From JAJPJQ01 sp036522615 (GTDB taxonomy: Bacteria; Desulfobacterota; Binatia; UBA9968), in the NCBI GenBank assembly GCA_036522615.1, contig DATDFN010000315.1:1-10996 (forward strand): DNA of 10,996 bases, read 5' to 3'. The number at the start of each line of letters is the position of its first letter. Positions within the stretch are counted from its first letter, which is position 1. Positions 1 through 6,668 of the stretch are shown one piece after another. The position numbers and the translations under genes are program-made. The notes below the pieces were generated by a model. That model worked only from the letters and a program-made list of their open reading frames with translations, was not told the origin of the DNA and did not search any database.

Positions 1-93
1 ATGATTCGCGTCAATGAGATATTCAAGCAGTCGCGCAGCGCTGAGCATCGATCGTCGGATCGCGTCGCTGGCGTTTATTCATAGCGGGCAGTA

Positions 94-123
94 TTGAAGG
101 CGATGAACATGTTGTAATACAAT
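94..123 (+). promoter_or_regulatory. Candidate sigma-70 promoter for the mgtC-like gene (leaderless)
   Basis: TTGAAG at 94-99 is followed after 18 bases by TACAAT at 118-123, which matches five of six bases of the TATAAT consensus. The -10 box ends only seven bases before the ATG at 131, so transcription would begin at or next to the start codon. No Shine-Dalgarno sequence is visible before that ATG. The -10 box overlaps a perfect 11-base palindrome, TTGTAATACAA (112-122), which could be a repressor site or chance. The boxes are seen in the sequence; promoter activity is inferred. Confidence 0.45.
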
Positions 124-130
124 CCATCAC

Positions 131-583
131 ATGCCGATTAGCTGGGTCGAGATGTTACTCCGGATGGGAGCCAGCGTATTTCTTGGCGCTGCCATCGGCT
201 ATGAACGCGAGCGCATCGGTCGCGCAGCAGGCCTTCGCACACATTTACTGGTATCTCTCGCGTCCGCAACCTTTATGTTGGTCTCGACTCAATTCGTTTA
301 CTATCAGCATTACACCAAGGAAGATCTCGTTGCCGTGGATACCTCTCGTATCGCGGCGAGCGTCGTGACTGGCGTCGGCTTTCTTGGCGCCGGAGCGATC
401 TTGAGGACAGGCCTCAGCATTCAAGGCCTGACAACGGCAGCAAGCTTGTGGCTCGTTTCAGCAGTTGGATTGGCATCAGGCGCAGGCATGTTCGCCGAAG
501 CCATGACTGCTACGATCGTCACCCTTTTTAGCCTCGTAATACTTCGCCGACTCGAAGGAAAAACCAAAGGGCCCGCGCAGTGA
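131..583 (+). CDS. MgtC/SapB family inner-membrane protein
   Basis: This 150-residue protein matches the N-terminal membrane domain of the MgtC/SapB family. Family hallmarks are visible in order: GYERERIGRAAGLRTHLLVSL around residues 23-43, RIAASVVTGVGFLGAGAIL at 73-91, and GLTTAASLWLVSAVGL at 99-114. About four to five hydrophobic segments are expected (roughly 8-23, 36-54, 75-92, 102-118 and 122-138). MgtC itself is tied to survival at low magnesium and to modulation of the F-type ATPase; many short homologues have no assigned role. This one lacks the extra C-terminal soluble domain of Salmonella MgtC. The ATG at 131 has no ribosome site and lies just after a -10-like box, consistent with a leaderless message. 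The gene looks less GC-rich than its neighbours and ends 92 bases before glcD with no clear terminator between. The family call is secure; the physiological role is open. Confidence 0.9.
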   Translation: MPISWVEMLLRMGASVFLGAAIGYERERIGRAAGLRTHLLVSLASATFMLVSTQFVYYQHYTKEDLVAVDTSRIAASVVTGVGFLGAGAILRTGLSIQGLTTAASLWLVSAVGLASGAGMFAEAMTATIVTLFSLVILRRLEGKTKGPAQ

Positions 584-640
584 AGTTTTGCCGACCGTTA
601 CCTTAAGGCCTTCAACTCCACACCTGCACAAAAGCGGTAT

Positions 641-669
641 TTGACCGCCGGGTTGGCCTCGGATAGGCT
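641..669 (+). promoter_or_regulatory. Candidate sigma-70 promoter for glcD (leaderless)
   Basis: TTGACC (641-646) and TAGGCT (664-669) are separated by exactly 17 bases. TAGGCT fits the TANNNT form of a -10 box, and only six bases separate it from the glcD ATG at 676. Initiation would therefore fall at or almost at the start codon, and no Shine-Dalgarno sequence lies upstream. The geometry repeats what is seen upstream of the mgtC-like gene, which strengthens both calls. Activity is inferred from the boxes only. Confidence 0.5.
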
Positions 670-675
670 TCTTGC

Positions 676-2112
676 ATGATTCCGGGCGCCCTCGTCGACG
701 AGCTGCGCGCCATCGTCGGCCGCCAATTCGTCCTGGTTAATAAAGAAGACGTCATCGTCTACGAGCAGGACGGCTCGATCCTCCAGGCGATGCCGGAAAT
801 CGTCGTGGTTCCCGCCAACGCGGCGGAAGTCTCCGCGGTCGTGCGCGCGGCCACAAAAGCCGGCGTGCCGATCGTGCCGCGCGGCTCGGGAACGGGCCTC
901 GCGGGCGGCGCGGTGCCCGCCGAGGGGGGCGTCGTGCTCTCGCTCGCGCGCCTCGACCGCATCCTCGAAATCGATCTCGAAAATCGCATCGCCGTCGTCG
1001 AGCCCGGCGTCATCAATCTCGAAGTCACGAAGGCGATCGCCAAGGATGGATTTTTCTACGCGCCCGATCCGAGCAGCCAGGCGGCGTGCTCGGTCGGCGG
1101 CAACGTCGCGAACAACTCCGGCGGCCCGCACACGCTCGCCTACGGCGTCACGGTAAATCACATACTCGGCGTCGAGGTCGTACTTGCGGACGGCGAGATC
1201 GTCCGGCTCGGCGGCCGCGTGCCGGATACGCCAGGCTACGATCTCACCGGCGTCTTCGTCGGCTCGGAAGGCACGATGGGCATCGTGACCAAGGCGATAG
1301 TGCGCCTCATGCGCGCACGCGAGAGCGTACGCACGCTGCTGGCCGTCTTCGAGCGCCCGGAGGCGGCGACGCGCACCGTTGTCGACATCACCGCGGCCGG
1401 CATTATTCCCGCCGCCCTCGAGATGATGGACCAGGCGACGATTCAGGCGGTAGAAAAAGGCGCGCCGTGCGGCTATCCGACCGACGCCGCGGCGGTGCTG
1501 CTGGCCGAGATCGAGGGCGTGCGCGAGCACGGCGAGCGCGCGATGGCGCTGATCCAATCGATCTGCCGGCAAAACGGCGCCCGCGAGGTGAGGCTCGCGC
1601 GCGACGACGCCGAGCGCCAGCTGCTGTGGAAAGGGCGCAAGGGCGCGTTCGGCGCGCTCGGCCTCATCGCCCCCAATTACTACGTGCAAGACGGCGTGGT
1701 GCCGCGCGGCAAGCTGCCCGAGATCATGGCGCGCATCGCCGACATCGCGGAGCGCTACGGGCTCATCATCGCCAATGTCTTTCACGCCGGCGACGGCAAT
1801 CTTCATCCCAACATCCTCTTCGATATGCGCAAGCCCGGCGAGCTCGACCAGGTGATCAAGGCGGGCGAGGAAATTTTAAAAGCCTGCGTCGCCGCCGGCG
1901 GCAGCATCACCGGCGAGCACGGCATCGGCCTCGAAAAGAAAGCCTACATCGGGCTTTTGTTCAACGAGCAGGATCTGGAGGCGATGGCGCGCGTGCGCCG
2001 CGCCTTCGACGGAACCGGCCGTTTCAATCCGGCGAAGCTATTTCCCACGCCCGCCGGCTGCGGCGAGGTGCGCATGCAGCCGGGAAAGATTCCGGCGGGG
2101 TTGTGGATATAA
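676..2112 (+). CDS. glcD: Glycolate oxidase FAD-binding subunit GlcD
   Basis: This is a 478-residue flavoprotein of the GlcD/D-lactate dehydrogenase family, close to the usual family length. An N-terminal PCMH-type FAD-binding domain covers roughly residues 36-215. Its glycine-rich segment is PRGSGTGLAGGAVP (68-81), followed by SVGGNVANNSGG (139-150) and GSEGTMGIVT (196-205). The C-terminal FAD-linked oxidase domain (about 218-457) carries FHAGDGNLHP (369-378) and GEHGIG (413-418), which belong to the active-site and FAD region of this family. In the glycolate oxidase complex GlcD oxidises glycolate to glyoxylate and passes electrons through the iron-sulfur subunit to quinone. The adjacent glcF and glcE make glycolate a better guess than D-lactate or another 2-hydroxyacid, but substrate is not proved by sequence. 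The ATG at 676 lacks a Shine-Dalgarno site and directly follows a promoter-like sequence. A repeat begins five bases after the stop. Confidence 0.9.
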   Translation: MIPGALVDELRAIVGRQFVLVNKEDVIVYEQDGSILQAMPEIVVVPANAAEVSAVVRAATKAGVPIVPRGSGTGLAGGAVPAEGGVVLSLARLDRILEIDLENRIAVVEPGVINLEVTKAIAKDGFFYAPDPSSQAACSVGGNVANNSGGPHTLAYGVTVNHILGVEVVLADGEIVRLGGRVPDTPGYDLTGVFVGSEGTMGIVTKAIVRLMRARESVRTLLAVFERPEAATRTVVDITAAGIIPAALEMMDQATIQAVEKGAPCGYPTDAAAVLLAEIEGVREHGERAMALIQSICRQNGAREVRLARDDAERQLLWKGRKGAFGALGLIAPNYYVQDGVVPRGKLPEIMARIADIAERYGLIIANVFHAGDGNLHPNILFDMRKPGELDQVIKAGEEILKACVAAGGSITGEHGIGLEKKAYIGLLFNEQDLEAMARVRRAFDGTGRFNPAKLFPTPAGCGEVRMQPGKIPAGLWI

Positions 2113-2116
2113 AAAA

Positions 2117-2271
2117 GTTTCGAGTTCCAAGTTTCGGGTTTCGCGTTCTAACGAACCGGAGAGATTCTTCGCTGCGCTCAGAATGACAAAACGGATCTGT
2201 CATCCTGAACGAAGTGAAGGATCTCTCCGAATCCCTTCTCGAAAATTGAAACTAGAAACTTGAAACTGAAC
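2117..2271. repeat. Compound imperfect inverted repeat between glcD and glcF
   Basis: Two nested inverted repeats fill almost the whole glcD-glcF gap. The inner pair, 2158-2188 and 2198-2228, has 31-base arms around a nine-base spacer. The left arm contains CTTCGCTGCGCTCAGAATGACA and the right arm TGTCATCCTGAACGAAGTG, which pair with a few mismatches. The outer pair is the left arm near 2117-2146 (GTTTCGAGTTCCAAGTTTCG) against the right arm near 2239-2271 (GAAACTAGAAACTTGAAAC). Together they could fold into one long hairpin, as small non-coding mobile repeats do. No open frame of interest lies inside. From memory, similar intergenic elements occur in many copies in several environmental lineages; that would need a genome search. 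It lies within a transcription unit and ends just before the glcF start. Confidence 0.75.
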
Positions 2272-2279
2272 CCTTGCCC

Positions 2280-3569
2280 ATGGAACACGCGGACAACATA
2301 GCCGAAAAAGCGGGGTCGGGTGTCCCCGCATTGGACGTGCCCGAGCTTTACCAGTGCGTTCACTGCGGGCTGTGTCTCGACGCCTGCCCGACGTACCGCG
2401 TGCTCCGCATCGAATCGGAGTCGCCGCGCGGGCGCATCCATCTCGTGCGCGCCGCCGCCGAAGGGCGCATCGAGCTGAACGAGGGCTTCGCCGATCATCT
2501 GAATCTCTGCCTCATGTGCCGCGCGTGCGAGAGCGCCTGTCCGTCGGGCGTGAAGTACGGCCGCATCGCAGAGGCGGCGCGCGCGGCCGTCGGGCCGCCG
2601 GGATCGAAGCTCGCGCGCGCGATCGCCAATCTCGCGTTCACGCAGCTCCTGCCGTTTCCTTCGCGTTTACGGCTCGCAGCGCGCCTGCTTTGGCTCTATC
2701 AGCGCAGCGGCGCCGCGCGGCTCGTGGAAAAAATTCTGTCCGGGCGCTTGCGCGAAATGAGCGCGATGCTCCCCGCGGTGCCGCATCGGTTTTTCGCTCC
2801 CGCAGCCGAAGTCTTTCCCGCCATCGGAGCGCGCCGCGCGCGCGTCGGCATGCTCGGCGGCTGCGTCATGAGCGTGTTTTTTTCCGACATCGACGAGGCG
2901 ACGCTTCGAGTGCTGAGAAAAAACGGCTGCGAAGTCGTGCTGCCGAAAAACCAGGCCTGCTGCGGCGCGCTCAACGTGCACAACGGCGAGACGATCGCCG
3001 CTAAAGAGATGGCGCGTCGGAACATCGACGCCTTTCTCGCCTTCGATCTCGACGCGATTATCGTCAACGCGGCCGGCTGCGGCGCGGCGATGAAGGAATA
3101 TGGGCACCTGCTCCACGATGATCCCGCTTACGCCGAAAAGGGCGAGCGCTTCGGCAGGCTCGTGCGCGACGCGGGCGAATTTTTGTTCGACCTCGGCCTC
3201 GTTCGGCCCGCTGCCGCAGTCGAGATGACGGTTACCTATCAAGACCCTTGCCACCTCGCGCACGGACAGAAAGTCCGGAGCCAGCCGCGCGCGCTGCTGC
3301 AGGCGATTCCGGGAATCAAGCTCATCGAGCTGAACACGCCGGACCGCTGCTGCGGCAGCGCCGGCATTTACAACATCACGCACGCGGCGATGTCGCAGGC
3401 GCTGCTGCAAGAAAAGATGTGCTCGATCCTGGCGAGCGGCGCCGCGGCGGTCGTCGCGCCGAATCCCGGCTGCATGCTGCAGCTCCGGTATGGTGCGAAA
3501 CGGTACGGCCCGCCGGTCGAAGTCTTCCATTTGATGGACCTTCTCGACCGCGCCTACGGCGGCGCATGA
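2280..3569 (+). CDS. glcF: Glycolate oxidase iron-sulfur subunit GlcF
   Basis: This is a 429-residue iron-sulfur protein that carries electrons from the flavin subunits to the membrane quinone pool. Two [4Fe-4S] ferredoxin motifs are complete: C26-C29-C32-C36 (CVHCGLCLDACP) and C77-C80-C83-C87 (CLMCRACESACP). Two cysteine-rich CCG domains follow, with C195, C227-C228 and C267 in the first and C324, C357-C358 and C398 in the second. Order and spacing fit GlcF and the related GlpC/LutA/HdrB families. The flanking glcD and glcE fix the assignment. I chose the ATG at 2280; a TTG two codons upstream (2274) is also in frame. Neither has a clear ribosome site, and the intergenic repeat ends only about eight bases before. 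The stop overlaps the glcE start in an ATGA (3566-3569), which implies coupled translation. Confidence 0.9.
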   Translation: MEHADNIAEKAGSGVPALDVPELYQCVHCGLCLDACPTYRVLRIESESPRGRIHLVRAAAEGRIELNEGFADHLNLCLMCRACESACPSGVKYGRIAEAARAAVGPPGSKLARAIANLAFTQLLPFPSRLRLAARLLWLYQRSGAARLVEKILSGRLREMSAMLPAVPHRFFAPAAEVFPAIGARRARVGMLGGCVMSVFFSDIDEATLRVLRKNGCEVVLPKNQACCGALNVHNGETIAAKEMARRNIDAFLAFDLDAIIVNAAGCGAAMKEYGHLLHDDPAYAEKGERFGRLVRDAGEFLFDLGLVRPAAAVEMTVTYQDPCHLAHGQKVRSQPRALLQAIPGIKLIELNTPDRCCGSAGIYNITHAAMSQALLQEKMCSILASGAAAVVAPNPGCMLQLRYGAKRYGPPVEVFHLMDLLDRAYGGA

Positions 3570-4843
3570 AAATTTCCCCCGACGCGCTCGCTGAGAGGTT
3601 GGCGCGCGAGATCGGCTCGGGCACGGTCAGCGCCGAACCGGCGCTCCTCGGTAGCCATTCCGTCGACTCCAAAATGCCGACCGCTCTCTGTCAAGTTTTT
3701 GGAGTGGAGGATATCGGCGCCGTCCTCCGTGTTTGCGCCGAAGCAGGCGCCGCCGTCGTCCCGTGGGGCGGCGGCACGCTCATGAGCCTGGGAAATTTTC
3801 CGCAGCGAGTGGATGTCGTTCTTGCGCTCGATAAGCTCTCGCGGCTCGTCGAGCACGACGACGCCAATTTGACCGCGACGGTGGAAGCCGGCATGACATG
3901 CGCGGCCTTTCAACGCGCCCTGGCGGCGCGCCGCCAGTTTTTGCCGGTCGATCCGCCGCGGCCCGAGTGTGCGACGCTCGGCGGCCTCGCCGCGGCGAAT
4001 ATCAACGGGCCGCGCCGCGCCCTTTACGGCGGCATGCGCGACCTCGTGATCGGCATGAAGATGGTGCTCGCGACCGGCGAGCGCGTCAAAACCGGCGGCA
4101 AGGTAGTGAAGAACGTCGCCGGCTACGACCTGGCGAAGCTTTTTATCGGCTCGCTCGGCACGCTGGGCGTGATAACCGAGCTGACGTACCGGGTCTCGCC
4201 GCTGCCTGAAGTCGCAGCGTCATTCGTCGCGGCCGGCGCTATGGATCGCTGCATCGCGTTCGCGAAAGAGACATACGGCTCGCCGCTGCTGCCGTCGGCC
4301 CTTGTCATCGCCGGCGCGGCGGACCAAGGCGCTTGCCGTGCTGCCGCGTGGGTCGAAGGTTTCGAGGAGGGGGTCGCCCGCCATATACGCGATCTATCAG
4401 CCGCCGCCGGGCGCGCCGGCCTCGAAGCCCAGGTGTTCCGCGACGTCGCGCACGAAGCGCTTTGGCAGGAGCTCGGCGGCTTCGGCTGGAGTGGCGACGG
4501 CATTCTCTGCCGCCTCACCGTGCCTGCCGGATTGATCGAAAAAATACTGTTACAGCTTGCCGCTTCCGGCGCAGTGAGCGGGTACACCGCGCATTACGGC
4601 AGCGGCGCGCTTTGGGCGCTGCTCGACCCGTCGCCGGCGGGTGTCGGGCTCTATGAGAGCCTTGCCGGGGCGACCCGCGAGTGCCGGGGCCATGCGATTG
4701 TCGCATCCGCGCCCGCAGCGCTCAAGAAAAACATCGATGTCTGGGGCGAGCCGCCGGCGACTTTAGCGCTGATGCGCAATATTAAGCACCAATTCGATCC
4801 GGACGGCATCTTGAGCCCAGGACGCTTCGTCGCCGGCCTATAA
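3566..4843 (+). CDS. glcE: Glycolate oxidase FAD-binding subunit GlcE
   Basis: This is a 425-residue second FAD-binding subunit of glycolate oxidase. It has a PCMH-type FAD domain covering roughly residues 40-215: VVPWGGGTLMSLGN (64-77), PECATLGGLAAANINGP (133-149) and VKNVAGYDLAKLFIGSLGTLG (181-201), the last being very typical of GlcE. The C-terminal half is weaker in family motifs but ends with FDPDGILSPGRF, the usual ending of these flavoproteins. It is somewhat longer than the roughly 350-residue Escherichia coli GlcE. The ATG at 3566 overlaps the glcF stop by four bases; upstream in-frame codons inside glcF were not used as starts. It is the last gene of the glc unit. The order D-F-E differs from the E. 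coli order D-E-F. No malate synthase or GlcC-type regulator is adjacent. Confidence 0.9.
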   Translation: MKISPDALAERLAREIGSGTVSAEPALLGSHSVDSKMPTALCQVFGVEDIGAVLRVCAEAGAAVVPWGGGTLMSLGNFPQRVDVVLALDKLSRLVEHDDANLTATVEAGMTCAAFQRALAARRQFLPVDPPRPECATLGGLAAANINGPRRALYGGMRDLVIGMKMVLATGERVKTGGKVVKNVAGYDLAKLFIGSLGTLGVITELTYRVSPLPEVAASFVAAGAMDRCIAFAKETYGSPLLPSALVIAGAADQGACRAAAWVEGFEEGVARHIRDLSAAAGRAGLEAQVFRDVAHEALWQELGGFGWSGDGILCRLTVPAGLIEKILLQLAASGAVSGYTAHYGSGALWALLDPSPAGVGLYESLAGATRECRGHAIVASAPAALKKNIDVWGEPPATLALMRNIKHQFDPDGILSPGRFVAGL

Positions 4844-4907
4844 TAACCTTCCTTAACAGGCAGGCCACGCCAGATGGGGGGTAACAAAAAATGGGTCTTT
4901 TTGTGCC

Positions 4908-4936
4908 TTGACGGAGGTGTTGCTCCAGTGTATGGG
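4908..4936 (+). promoter_or_regulatory. Candidate promoter for the first HTH gene
   Basis: TTGACG (4908-4913) is followed after 17 bases by TATGGG (4931-4936). The -35 box is good and the -10 box is weak. A second possible -10, TATTTT at 4941-4946, is preceded by TG with a one-base gap, as in an extended -10, but it has no -35 box at a normal distance. Either would start transcription within about 40 bases of the HTH gene. The other contents of the 120-base gap (4844-4963) are a weak AT-rich hairpin at 4884-4904 and no open frame. Confidence 0.3.
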
Positions 4937-4981
4937 ATGCTATTTTAAAACCGGGGTTGGGTAGTGGACGAGGGCCTCAAA

Positions 4982-5170
4982 ATGGACCAGGAAGAATTCA
5001 TGACGACCAAGGAAGTCGCCCAATATTTGAGGGTCGACGAGTATACGATCTACCGCCTTGTCTCCCAGAAGAAGATTCCTGCTTTTAAAATCGGCAACCA
5101 GTGGCGCTTCAAGCGCAGCCTGCTGGAACACTGGCTAAAAACGAAGATGAACATCCCCTCCAGCCACTGA
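4982..5170 (+). CDS. Excisionase-like helix-turn-helix DNA-binding protein
   Basis: This 62-residue protein is essentially one winged helix-turn-helix domain of the excisionase/MerR-like type (HTH_17). The core reads TTKEVAQYLRVDEYTIYRLVS, then the wing KIPAFKIGNQWRFKRSLLEHWLK, with the invariant I-G-x-x-W-R-F segment. Such proteins bind DNA as small regulators or recombination directionality factors; no integrase is present, so a regulatory role is more likely. Start choice is uncertain. ATG 4982 has GAGGG seven bases upstream, ATG 5000 has AGGAAG five bases upstream, and GTG 4964 is possible but weak. The last 36 bases overlap the 3' end of the opposing kinase gene. It is related to the second HTH protein at 6291-6512: 16 of 37 aligned core positions are identical. 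Its target is not visible. Confidence 0.8.
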   Translation: MDQEEFMTTKEVAQYLRVDEYTIYRLVSQKKIPAFKIGNQWRFKRSLLEHWLKTKMNIPSSH

Positions 5171-6277
5171 TTCCCGCTGCGCCGGCCTCTGCCAAAATCT
5201 TTCCGCCGTCGAAAGCTCGCATCCGAGGGTTACGGTAAAAATCGAGCCCTGTCCGGGCACGCTCTCGACCTCGACGGTTGCGCCGAGCAGCGTAGCAAGG
5301 CGCCGCACTACGTAGAGGCCCATACCAAGGCCGCCGTATTGACGCGTAGTCGACGAATCGATCTGACGAAACTGGTCGAAGATCAGCGACAGGTGATCCG
5401 GCAGCATGCCGATCCCGGTGTCCGCAACGCGGAACTCGATGTAATGCTTGTTCGGAGTCTTCCCGCTCGGGGCCGCGACCATTCTGGCCGCGACCGTAAC
5501 CGTGCCGCGCGCCGTGAACTTGGTTGCGTTGTCGATGAGATTTCTCAGAATATGTTTTAACTTCTCGCCGTCGGTCTTCGCGATCGGCAGATTTTGCGGA
5601 TAGTCCCAGATCATCTCGACTTCTTTGCTGCGGGGGATGTCGTGATCGGCCTTGAGATCGTCGAGCAGCCCGCTCAGCGAGATCTCCTGGCAGCGGCTGG
5701 CGTGCTGGCCCGCGTCGAGGCTCGTGATCTCCAGCAAGTTCGTAATCATCGCGAGATGATTGCGCGCGTTCGAGTCGATTTTTGCGATCGCCTCCGCTTG
5801 AATCGGATCGAGCTCGCCGAGCATCCGTTCTTTCAGCAGGCGGGTGTAGCCTACAATCACGTTGAGCGGCGTCCGGAGCTCGTGCGATAGGATGCCCAAA
5901 AACTGTTCCTTTACGCGGTTCGCTCTATCGATCGACTCGTCCTGCCGCTTCATCCCTTCGAGGAGCGCGGCCTTCTCCTCGGCGTGGCGCGCTTCGCGCC
6001 GGCCGAGGGTTGTTCTCTCGATGATGTTTTGTTCCATCTCTTCGCTCCGTGCTAGATAGATATAGAGAAGTGCGACTGCGATCGGGCTTAGGCCTTGGAT
6101 AAACGCGAGCGGCTGGAAAGCTCCTCTCGACGAGAGCAGCAAAACGGCTTCGACGACGCAGTATCCGCCGAGTGCGATGGCGGAGAGCCGCACGCGGGAA
6201 ATTCCTTTCCGAATCGCACGCGCAGCCGTCTGCCAAGGCCGCGGCGGCGCCGTCGTCGGGTTGAAGAGCGCTTCCAT
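5135..6277 (-). CDS. Membrane-bound sensor histidine kinase
   Basis: This is a 380-residue histidine kinase. Two hydrophobic segments (about residues 31-50 and 56-76) are joined by a very short loop, so there is no periplasmic sensor domain. A coiled-coil linker (about 77-125) leads to the HisKA domain with LSHELRTPLNVIVGY, where H132 is the phosphoacceptor. The HATPase domain has an N box (LRNLIDNATKF, N246/N250), a G1 box (VADTGIGM, D286), an F box (IFDQFRQ) and a G2 box (GGLGMGL, 315-321). All catalytic boxes are intact. No receiver, PAS or HAMP domain was recognised. The ATG at 6277 has AGGAG about ten bases upstream; a longer frame to 6373 would overlap the upstream HTH gene and was rejected. 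It starts 13 bases after that gene and is likely co-transcribed with it. A tail of about 28 residues follows the kinase domain, and its last 12 codons overlap the convergent HTH gene. No partner response regulator is in the window. Confidence 0.9.
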   Translation of the reverse strand: MEALFNPTTAPPRPWQTAARAIRKGISRVRLSAIALGGYCVVEAVLLLSSRGAFQPLAFIQGLSPIAVALLYIYLARSEEMEQNIIERTTLGRREARHAEEKAALLEGMKRQDESIDRANRVKEQFLGILSHELRTPLNVIVGYTRLLKERMLGELDPIQAEAIAKIDSNARNHLAMITNLLEITSLDAGQHASRCQEISLSGLLDDLKADHDIPRSKEVEMIWDYPQNLPIAKTDGEKLKHILRNLIDNATKFTARGTVTVAARMVAAPSGKTPNKHYIEFRVADTGIGMLPDHLSLIFDQFRQIDSSTTRQYGGLGMGLYVVRRLATLLGATVEVESVPGQGSIFTVTLGCELSTAERFWQRPAQRESVAGGDVHLRF

Positions 6278-6290
6278 GCCGCTACCGCTC

Positions 6291-6512
6291 CTAGTCGGAG
6301 ACGGCCGCCGCGGCTTCGCTCTTGCCGTTGACTTCGACGGACGCCTGCACTTCGGGTTTGGCGACCATCGCAAGAATATTCTGTTTGCTGAAGCGCCAGC
6401 GGTGTCCGATGCGGTTTCCCGGTATAACGCCTTCTTCGGCGAGGCGATAAACCGTCCGCTTGTGCACCTTTAGAAGCTCGGCCGCTTCGGTTGCGGTCAA
6501 TATCTCATCCAT
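6291..6512 (-). CDS. Excisionase-like helix-turn-helix protein upstream of kinase
   Basis: This 73-residue protein has an excisionase-type HTH domain over residues 5-45: LTATEAAELLKVHKRTVYRLAEEG followed by VIPGNRIGHRWRFSKQNI. A low-complexity tail rich in alanine, valine and glutamate follows (about 52-73). The ATG at 6512 has an AGGGGG ribosome site about six bases upstream. Its stop lies inside the ribosome-site region of the kinase gene, 13 bases before that start, so the two form an operon and are probably translated together. Pairing a one-domain HTH with a kinase suggests the HTH may be an output partner or an autoregulator, but that is inference. It is a relative of the HTH protein encoded convergently at 4982-5170. 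Confidence 0.85.
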   Translation of the reverse strand: MDEILTATEAAELLKVHKRTVYRLAEEGVIPGNRIGHRWRFSKQNILAMVAKPEVQASVEVNGKSEAAAAVSD

Positions 6513-6564
6513 AGTGTCCCCCTGTTATCTGAGATGCAGTGTCGTGCTTAGGATTTCGCGGATG

Positions 6565-6580
6565 AGCACAGATCGTGCCA
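6565..6580 (-). promoter_or_regulatory. Candidate sigma-54 promoter for HTH-kinase operon
   Basis: On the minus strand the bases read TGGCACGATCTGTGCT. The sigma-54 consensus is TGGCACG, four bases, then TTGC followed by A or T. This copy matches except for one base in the -12 element, and the key GG and GC pairs keep their standard spacing. Transcription would start near 6553, about 40 bases before the HTH ATG at 6512. One 16-base match in GC-rich DNA can be chance, so confidence is modest. Confidence 0.35.
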
Positions 6581-6668
6581 CGGAGTTGGGAGCATGTCCC
6601 GAGCGCGCAAGGGGCCGGATTTTCGGAGGATTCTTAATGCCGCAATTGGAAAACGAATGCGTCCGATG

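Noticed and set aside
1..48. Minus-strand frame open to the window edge (16 codons from an ATG at 48)
   Set aside because: It reads plausibly as protein, but it is too short to assign and has no clear ribosome site; it could be the start of a gene lying outside the window.
1..84. Short plus-strand frame beginning MIRVNEIF, like the N-terminus of QueE
   Set aside because: Only the first eight residues resemble QueE; the following residues do not continue the family and the frame stops after 27 codons. Probably chance.
598..1806. Minus-strand open frame of 402 codons opposite glcD
   Set aside because: It is a shadow of the GC-rich glcD gene. Its product is rich in arginine, alanine and aspartate without family motifs, whereas the plus strand encodes a clear GlcD.
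4884..4904. AT-rich hairpin after glcE as a rho-independent terminator
   Set aside because: The arms ACAAAAA/TTTTTGT pair perfectly, but the stem has only one G-C pair and no T-run follows it, so it is too weak to call.
6278..6373. Upstream extension of the histidine kinase by 32 residues
   Set aside because: It overlaps the HTH coding sequence in another frame, is rich in Arg, Pro and Ser without structure, and the ATG at 6277 has a good ribosome site.
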